From an uncultured Bacteroidota bacterium (GTDB lineage Bacteria > Bacteroidota > Bacteroidia > Bacteroidales > SZUA-534), in NCBI GenBank assembly GCA_937900725.1, contig CALCFP010000547.1:1-5013 (forward strand): a stretch of 5,013 nucleotides of DNA, written 5' to 3'. Below are positions 1 through 5,013 of this stretch, one piece after another (position 1 is the stretch's first letter; the number at the start of each line of letters is the position of its first letter). Both the position numbers and the translations under genes were made by a program. The notes beneath the pieces are model-generated. The model was not told the DNA's origin. It saw nothing but the letters and a program-made list of their open reading frames with translations, and ran no database searches.

Positions 1-46
1 ACGGCAAGGTTTATCTGGCAAGTCCTTGTATTGCATATTCAAATAC
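1..46 (+). repeat. 46-base direct repeat, copy 1 (module 1 linker)
   Basis: Bases 1-46 are identical to bases 859-904, in the same reading frame. The copy encodes GKVYLASPCIAYSNT at the start of module 1. Similarity continues beyond the exact match at protein level through EHKF and NGFC. In the second copy these bases come directly after a module tail, so the same is expected just left of this window. Confidence 0.97.
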
Positions 47-3000
47 CGAAAATTCAGTTGCTGAACACAAATTTGATGGAAATGGTTTTTGTAAGCGGTG
101 CGGTAGTTATCAGCCTGCCGAGAACAACGGTGGTGTTTACCAAATAGCCAACGCTGGCAATCTATACTGGTTTGCTGGTCTTGTAAACGGAAAACTTATT
201 GGCGTAGGACAAAACAAGTCAGCCAATGCCGTACTTACAAGCGACATTGTAGTAAACGAAAATGTATTAGACAACGACGGCAATCTCAGCCAAGGCACAT
301 TCCGTGAATGGTTCCCTATTGGATATGATAATGGCAAACTTTATGTCAATTATGGTGGTACATTCGATGGTCGGGGCCATACAATAAGCGGATTGTGTCT
401 TAACGACCCGAATACTGTTTTAGATGGCATAGGCCTGTTCGGAAACATATATAAAAGCGCAACCATCAAAACCGTAGGCATAATTGATTCGTATTTTTAT
501 GGAAAGTGTGATGTTGGTGGCGTATGCGGATATAGTGAAGGCACCATCGAAAACTGCTACTATACTGGCAAAGTGAGTGGCGATTCATTGATAGGTGGCG
601 TATGCGGAATGAATTCAGGCTTCATCACCAACTGCTACAATACTGGTAGCGTGAATGGCAGTGGCGCATCTAGAATTGGTGGCTTTTGCGGAGAGAGCAC
701 CAATCCTATTACAAACTGCTACTTCCTTTCAGGAACCGATGCAAATGCCACGCAGGCAACTGCCAAACAGTTTAAGAGCGGTGAAGTTGCATACCGACTT
801 GGTGGCGCATTCTATCAGAAACTTGGTGTAGATGCTTTTCCTGTTCTTGACAGCACTCACGGCAAGGTTTATCTGGCAAGTCCTTGTATTGCATATTCAA
901 ATACTGCAAATGCAACGGTTGAACACAAATTCGACGTAAACGGCTTCTGTACAGCCTGCGGTGGCTACGAGCCTGCGGGCAAAGACGCAGACGGTGTTTA
1001 CCAAATAGCCAACGCTGGCAATCTATATTGGTTTGCTGATTTTGTAAATTATAAAAGTTCTGGAAGTTATGTTAACCTGTGTGCTAAATTAACACAAGAT
1101 ATTGTTGTTAACGAACTTGAATTTGATACCGATGGAAATATTATTACCGAAGGGAAAAAATATAGGGTATGGCTGCCAATAGGAGGTTATTATGGTGCAT
1201 CAAAATACTTCAAAGGTATATTTGACGGTAATAACCATACTATTAGTGGACTTTATGTTAACGGGGATTCTCAATATATTGGCTTGTTTGGTTATACTGC
1301 GGGGCAACAATCTAATCTTAATGAATTGCCGGTTATTAAAAATATAGGAGTTATCAACTCTTATTTTAAAGGGAATGATAAAGTTGGAGGTATATGTGGT
1401 TATAGTGGCTATAGAACGATAGTTGAAAATTGCTATTTTTCTGGTACTATTATAGGAAACCAATATGTAGGCGGAATTTGCGGGTTTATTTTTAATAGTT
1501 ATAACCAAACAAAATACTGTTACAACATTGGCACGGTATCTGGAAATACAAATGTTGGTGGCATTCAGGGAAATCGTGGCGATATAATTACAAACTCTTA
1601 TTTCTTAGAAGGTTGCTGCGCAAATCCATCAGACAACAGTTGTGTAAAGTCGTTGGAAGCATTTAATTCGGGCGAAGTGGCTTTCTTATTAGGCGATGGT
1701 TGGGGGCAAACCTTGAGCAACGATAACGGTTTCCCTGTGTTAAACGGGGCTAAGGTGTATAAAATTGATGATAGCACTTATTCAAATGTCGAAATAAAAT
1801 ACGATGAAAATGGTATTTACGATAACGGCAGTTTTGTCTCTTATAAAAAACCGACATTGCAAGATGACGTTTATCAAATAGCCAACGCAGGTAATCTATG
1901 CTGGTTTGCCCAATTTGTAAACCAAGGTGGCGATAACATAAAGGCAAATGCTATTTTAACTGCTGACATTGTTGTTAATCAACTCGAATTTGGCAATGAC
2001 GGCAATATAGTTACCGAAGGCAAGAATTACAGACAATGGATACCTATTGTAGGAAAATATGAAGGCAATATTGACAATTGCTATAAAGGTACTTTCAACG
2101 GTGATAACCATACTATTAGCGGACTTTATTTTAATGATGGAGATGCAAGTTATGTAGGCTTGTTTGGTCGCACAAGCGAAAATGCAAACATTGAAAATGT
2201 AGGAGTTATTAATTCTTATTTTAATGGCAAAAACTATGTCGCTGGTGTCTGCGGAGTTAATTATGGTAAAATCAATAACTGTTTCAGTGCATCTGTTGTC
2301 AATGGCAACCAAGTAGTTGGAGGTCTATGTGGACAGAATGTAAGTGGTTCAATTGAATTCTGCTACAATAATGGAAATATTTCAGGAACTGAAAATGTAG
2401 GAGGTCTATGTGGACAGAATGATAATTCAATTGAATTCTGCTACAACATAGGTTCGGTGAGAGGAACCAATTATGTAGGTGGTGTTTTTGGAATGAATTA
2501 TGCTATTATCGGTAACTGTTGCAACACAGGTAATATTTCTGGGATTGGAACCAACGCTCAATATATTGGTAGCTTAGGCGGTGTGAATAACGGAAAAGGA
2601 ACGGTGAAATCCTGTTTTAATAATGGCACTGTTGATGGAGAATATCCTGCTACTGTATGTGCGGATGGTAATAACGGAGTCAGCCATTGCTATTGCTTGG
2701 CCAACCAAGACAATGGCGAACAAAAAACGGCTTCTCAGTTTGCCAATGGCACAGTAGCCATTTTATTGCAAGCCAATCAAGATGGCGAAATATGGGGGCA
2801 AAAACTCGTCAATGGCAAGTCGATGCCTGTTTGGGTAAGTTCCGAAAAAAATTGTTGCAAGGTTAAAGACGGCAAAATAGAACATGCTGATTTGAAAAAT
2901 GGCTTCTGCGCAACTTGTGGAGGATACCAACAACTAACCCAAGACGAAAGTGGCGTTTACCAAATTGCCAACGCCGGCAATCTCTACTGGTTTGCCCAAT

Positions 3001-5013
3001 TTGTAAATCAAGGCGCCGAAAATGCCCAAGTCAATGCCGTTTTAACTGCCGACATTGCTGTCAACCAACTCGAATTCGATGCCGAAGGCAATATTATTAC
3101 CGAAAGCAAAAATTACAGGCAATGGAATCCTATCGGTTTATACGATGATAACCTATACAGCGGTGTATTCGATGGCAATGGTCACACTGTCAGCGGACTT
3201 TATTTCAATGATGTAAATTCTACTGGTAAGATTGGCTTGTTTGGTTGCACAAACAAAAATGCAACCATCAAAAACGTAGGAGTAGTTAACTCTTATTTTA
3301 ATGGGAAAAACGAAGTCGGTGGCATTTGCGGATATAGCAGTGGAACTATCGAAAACTGCTATAATGCTTGTTTGATTAAAGGAAATGCTAATGTCGGTGG
3401 CATTTGCGGATATAATAATAGTGGCACAATCCAAAACTGCTACAATACTGGTTCGGTTAATGGAAATTCAGATGTCGCTGGCATTTGCGGACTAGCTTGG
3501 CAGGGCTCGTATAAAAACTGCTACAACATAGGTGAGGTTAGTGGAACTGAAGAATTCGGTTCTTTGATTGGAAGCGCAACAAACAATTTGTCTATAAATA
3601 ATTGTTTTTATCTAAGTGGTGGTTCATCGTCATTTGGAACGGAAAAATCAGAGATGTGGTTCTCTTGTGGCGAAGTGGCTTGCTTGCTAGGCGATGGCTG
3701 GGGACAAAAAATTGTTGATGGCAAATCAATACCTGTATTGGCATCTCTTGAAAAAGAATGTTGCAAGGTTGTAAATGGCAAACTTAAACATTTGTCGTGC
3801 GAAAACGGATTCTGCACTTCTTGCAATTGCTATCAGCAACCTGACTTTGACGAGGCTTTAGGCGGTTACCAAATTGCAAATGCTGGCGAACTCTATTGGT
3901 TTGCCGATTTTGTAAACCAAGGTGGTGATAATGCGAAGGCCAATGCGGTATTAACAACCGACATTGTTGTTAATACTCTTGAATTTGAAAATGATATACT
4001 TGTTACATCTGATAAAAACTACAAGCAATGGATTCCTATTGCAACTTTCAATAACCCATATTTGGGCATATTTGATGGCAAAAACAAGACAATCAGCGGT
4101 CTCTATTTCAATGGTTCAAATAAAAATAATGTGGGTTTGTTCGGTTATATAGGCAACGCGACAATTCAAAACGTAGGTGTAATCAATTCTTATTTCAATG
4201 GAAAAGATTATGTCGGTGGCGTGTGTGGTAGCAATCATAATGGCATAATCCAAAACTGCTACAATGCAAGTATGGTTAGTGGCAATGAATCTGTTGGTGG
4301 CGTATGCGGAACGAATGGATATACTGCTGTAACCCTAAATTGCTACAATATAGGTTCAATTAGTGGATTTGCGTCTGTTGGTGGCGTCTGTGGAAGATCT
4401 TATCAGATGCTTCAAAGCTGTTATAATATAGGCGATGTTGAAGGTGCGAAGAATGTAGGTGGCGTATGTGGATATAACGACAATAGCACTATCCAAAACT
4501 GCTACAATTTAGGCATTGTTAAACAGGATGAACAGAACGAGCAAAAAGGTGGTATAGGTGGCATATGTGGAAAAAATCATAACAGTGTTATAAAGAATTG
4601 CTACAACGTTGGCAAGGTGGAAGGAAGTGCGGGTTTGGGTGATTTGTGCGGGATACGCAACAACGATACTATCACAAACTGCTATTATCTTTCTGTTCAA
4701 GACAATGGTGAGCAAAAAACAGCCACTCAGTTCGCCGATGGCACAGTGGCCAAGTTGCTGTTTGCCGCCGATACCATTTGGGGACAAAACACTTCAACCG
4801 GCACAATACCTAACTTCAGCGGAAAAATTATCTTTACTGTTAGTGTCACTGCGTCAGGCAACGGTACTATTTCCGGTACAAGTGGCGAGTATGAATATAA
4901 CAGCAAACTCGCAATTGTTGCCACTCCAAACACTGGATATCACTTTATTGAGTGGAGCAACGGAAGCACAAAAATCAAGGATACAATTCTTGTAGTGAGC
5001 GACACCGCTCTTG
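1..5013 (+). CDS. Giant GLUG-repeat surface protein, internal fragment (both ends missing)
   Basis: The frame beginning at base 3 stays open for 1,670 codons, and every part of it fits one repeat plan, so it is one real gene. It reads as five tandem modules (residues 1-286, 287-582, 583-951, 952-1253, 1254-1606) and then an InlB-like unit (from about 1611). The modules carry about 27 GLUG-type repeats with cores such as GGVCGYN and NCYNTG. GLUG repeats are known from large secreted and surface proteins of gut bacteria and are thought to form beta-solenoids; a role in adhesion or surface architecture is inferred. The fragment is rich in Gly, Asn, Tyr and Cys. I see no catalytic motif, transmembrane segment, signal peptide or sorting signal, but both termini are outside the window. 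If the host is a Bacteroidales species, export by type IX secretion is plausible but unproven. Coding and family are near certain; function is not. Confidence 0.95.
3..860 (+). repeat. Protein module 1 (286 residues, 4 GLUG-type repeats)
   Basis: The linker opens with GKVYLASPC and has an intact CxxC (NGFCKRCG, cysteines at residues 30 and 33). The opening segment GVYQIANAGNLYWFA starts at base 132 (residue 44), and GTFDGRGHTISGL at base 357 (residue 119). The GLUG array covers bases 429 to about 728. Its first repeat is the cysteine-free GLFG/DSYF form; the next three, starting at 513, 591 and 675, each have GGxCG and NCY. The tail GEVAYRLGG begins at base 780 and ends in FPVLDST; it lacks the WGQ of the other modules. 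This module is visibly richer in GC than module 2: about 46% by hand count over 481-780. It shares its linker almost exactly with module 2. Confidence 0.88.
132..166 (+). repeat. 35-base direct repeat, copy 1 (YQIANAG segment, module 1)
   Basis: Bases 132-166 are identical to 993-1027 and encode the GVYQIANAGNLY signature. The equivalent DNA in modules 3, 4 and 5 encodes nearly the same residues but differs at several silent positions. The exact match therefore again links modules 1 and 2 specifically. Confidence 0.95.
859..904 (+). repeat. 46-base direct repeat, copy 2 (junction of modules 1 and 2)
   Basis: This is the second copy of the identical 46-base stretch, 858 bases (286 codons) after the first. 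It straddles the join between the tail of module 1 and the linker of module 2. Silent positions are unchanged too, which points to recent duplication or gene conversion between modules 1 and 2. No other module junction in the window has this linker sequence. Confidence 0.97.
861..1748 (+). repeat. Protein module 2 (296 residues, 4 GLUG-type repeats)
   Basis: The linker repeats GKVYLASPC and has an intact CxxC (NGFCTACGG, cysteines at bases 948 and 957). GVYQIANAGNLYWFA begins at base 993, and GIFDGNNHTISGL at base 1215. The GLUG array runs from base 1278 to about 1613. Its first repeat (GLFG/NSYF) has an unusually long loop with AGQQSNLNELP. Repeats at 1383 and 1467 carry both cysteines. The last repeat, at 1554, has lost both: GGIQG replaces GGxCG and NSY replaces NCY. 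The tail GEVAFLLGDGWGQ (base 1671) is nearly the same as in module 4. The stretch 1201-1500 is only about 32% GC by hand count, the lowest I noticed in the gene. Confidence 0.88.
993..1027 (+). repeat. 35-base direct repeat, copy 2 (YQIANAG segment, module 2)
   Basis: This is the partner of the copy at 132-166. The spacing is 861 bases against 858 for the 46-base repeat, because one codon was gained between the two conserved blocks in module 2. After this point modules 1 and 2 diverge sharply in both DNA and protein. Confidence 0.95.
1749..2855 (+). repeat. Protein module 3 (369 residues, 7 GLUG-type repeats), degenerate CxxC linker
   Basis: This is the longest module. Its linker begins AKVYKIDDSTYS, and where the others have NGFCxxC it reads NGIYDNGSF (from base 1809), so both cysteines are missing. 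DVYQIANAGNLCWFA starts at base 1866 and GTFNGDNHTISGL at 2088. The GLUG array runs 2154 to about 2699: a first GLFG/NSYF repeat, then six more from bases 2238, 2316, 2397, 2475, about 2559 and about 2649. Repeats at 2316 and 2397 are near copies with the shared, otherwise unseen variants GLCGQN and IEFCYN. The next two (GGVFG with NCC, then GSLGG with SCF) lack the first cysteine but keep the second. The tail QDNGEQKTASQFANGTVA (base 2706) closely matches the tail of module 5. Confidence 0.87.
2316..2474 (+). repeat. Recently duplicated GLUG repeat pair in module 3
   Basis: Two neighbouring GLUG repeats occupy 2316-2396 (27 codons) and 2397-2474 (26 codons). They share two exact blocks: 22 bases at 2319-2340 and 2400-2421, and 21 bases at 2348-2368 and 2426-2446. 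Between the blocks the second copy is one codon shorter. Both encode GLCGQN and IEFCYN, variants found nowhere else in the window, so one is most simply a tandem copy of the other. The ends of the two repeats have already diverged (NNGNISGTEN against NIGSVRGTNY). Confidence 0.9.
2856..3761 (+). repeat. Protein module 4 (302 residues, 5 GLUG-type repeats)
   Basis: The linker starts CKVKDGK, preceded by another cysteine (CCKV), and has an intact CxxC (NGFCATCGG, cysteines at bases 2907 and 2916). GVYQIANAGNLYWFA begins at base 2952 and GVFDGNGHTVSGL at 3162. The GLUG array covers 3231 to about 3623. After the GLFG/NSYF first repeat come textbook repeats at 3315 and 3393, whose opening 22 bases are identical, then one at 3474 (AGICG) and a last, decayed one (GSLIG with NNCFYLS) that has lost the first cysteine. 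The tail GEVACLLGDGWGQ (base 3669) pairs with module 2, while the following GQKIVDGKSIPVL and CCKV pair with the end of module 3. Confidence 0.88.
3315..3473 (+). repeat. Near-consensus GLUG repeat pair in module 4
   Basis: Repeats at 3315-3392 and 3393-3473 start with an identical 22-base block (3315-3336 and 3393-3414, 78 bases apart) encoding VGGICGY. They continue with SGTIENCYN and SGTIQNCYN. The pair is the closest in this window to the general GLUG consensus, apart from Cys at the fifth position of GGxCG. An 18-base block at 3429-3446, encoding IQNCYN, recurs exactly at 4248-4265 and 4491-4508 in module 5. Confidence 0.88.
3762..4820 (+). repeat. Protein module 5 (353 residues, 7 GLUG-type repeats), last module of the array
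   Basis: The linker CKVVNGKLKHLSC has a CxxC (NGFCTSCNC, cysteines at bases 3813 and 3822) flanked by extra cysteines at 3798 and 3828. The opening segment reads GGYQIANAGELYWFA from base 3861, and GIFDGKNKTISGL (base 4065) has Lys where the other modules have His. The GLUG array runs 4131 to about 4697. After the GLFG/NSYF first repeat, all six following repeats (from 4212, about 4290, 4377, 4455, 4554 and 4629) keep both cysteines. A polar insert KQDEQNEQK (bases 4521-4547) lengthens the loop between the fourth and fifth of these six. The tail QDNGEQKTATQFADGTVA (base 4698) matches module 3. The module then ends in GTIPNFSGK rather than another CxxC linker, marking the end of the array. Confidence 0.88.
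4833..5012 (+). other. InlB-like (divergent InlB B-repeat) unit, truncated by the window edge
   Basis: From residue 1611 the sequence stops matching the modules. It opens with FTVSVTASGNGTISG, continues with YEYNSKLAIVATP, then TGYHFIEWSNGS and finally DTILVVSDTAL. This order (strand, GxGTISG turn, a strand leading into ATPNTGYHF, then the W-S-N/D-G turn) is typical of the divergent InlB B-repeat units common near the C-terminus of large surface proteins in Bacteroidota and Firmicutes. The usual closing residues (about one strand) would lie just past the right edge. It probably acts as a small beta-grasp-like spacer between the solenoid and an anchoring or sorting region; that is inference. 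It is not a separate gene, since the frame is continuous. Confidence 0.8.

Noticed and set aside
1800..1862. Possible compensated frameshift destroying the CxxC motif in module 3
   Set aside because: Neither alternative frame over this stretch restores FCxxC: one meets a stop (tga) at once and the other encodes no cysteine. The motif was lost by substitution and small in-frame change.
1956..2312. Complement-strand open frame of 118 codons, and similar ones at 1200-1508, 3153-3434 and 4509-4787
   Set aside because: They lie wholly antisense to the continuous + strand frame, and several fall over equivalent parts of the repeat, so they recur because the repeat recurs. Their translations look like reverse complements of the Gly/Asn/Tyr-rich repeat and match no family I recognise.
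513..4697. Regularly spaced short direct repeats about 78-84 bases apart, resembling a CRISPR array
   Set aside because: The repeats are imperfect, in frame, encode conserved GLUG residues, and the sequence between them is also conserved at protein level. They are protein repeats, not repeat-spacer DNA.
4609..4995. Plus-strand open frame of 128 codons in another frame near the right edge
   Set aside because: The overlapping frame from base 3 encodes a recognisable GLUG repeat, module tail and InlB-like unit here, while the alternative translation shows no family features.
1..5013. Promoter, ribosome binding site, terminator or RNA gene inside the window
   Set aside because: The coding frame is uninterrupted from edge to edge, and I saw no tRNA-like fold or strong hairpin followed by a T run. 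AT-rich stretches that resemble promoter boxes are expected by chance in this gene.
1..5013. A new multi-gene defence or metabolic system
   Set aside because: Only one gene is present, with no enzyme, nuclease, helicase or regulator motif. The content is explained by known surface-protein repeat families.

Overview
The whole window lies inside one very large protein-coding gene on the + strand. The frame whose first complete codon starts at base 3 runs 1,670 codons to the right edge without a stop. Neither the start codon nor the stop codon is in the window, so promoter, ribosome binding site, signal peptide and C-terminus cannot be judged. Residue number within the visible part equals codon start position divided by 3. 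I see no second gene, RNA gene, mobile element or intergenic space.

The visible protein is a two-level repeat. Five long tandem modules (about 286, 296, 369, 302 and 353 residues) follow each other directly. Each has the same order of parts: a short linker that usually carries a CxxC motif (NGFCxxC), an opening segment with the YQIANAG signature, a stretch with consensus G-[TVI]-F-[DN]-G-x-x-[HK]-T-[IV]-S-G-L, an array of 4 to 7 GLUG-type repeats of about 26 to 28 residues, and a tail around G-[ET]-V-A-x-x-L followed in modules 2 to 5 by WGQ. I count about 27 GLUG-type repeats. After module 5 the sequence changes to a different unit resembling the divergent InlB B-repeat found in many bacterial surface proteins, which runs off the right edge.

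The likely role is a secreted or surface-anchored beta-solenoid protein, such as an adhesin or stalk-like structural protein. No catalytic motif is visible. AT-rich composition, GLUG arrays and the InlB-like unit fit a host-associated Bacteroidota (Bacteroidales, for example Prevotella-like) or a similar gut bacterium. That assignment is inference; gut Firmicutes carry related proteins.

The points most worth attention are internal to this protein: a pair of cysteines that recurs in nearly every non-initial GLUG repeat, CxxC motifs at module junctions with one degenerate copy, mosaic relationships between module tails, a recent single-repeat duplication in module 3, and evidence that at least one more module lies upstream. 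I found no sign of a multi-gene system.
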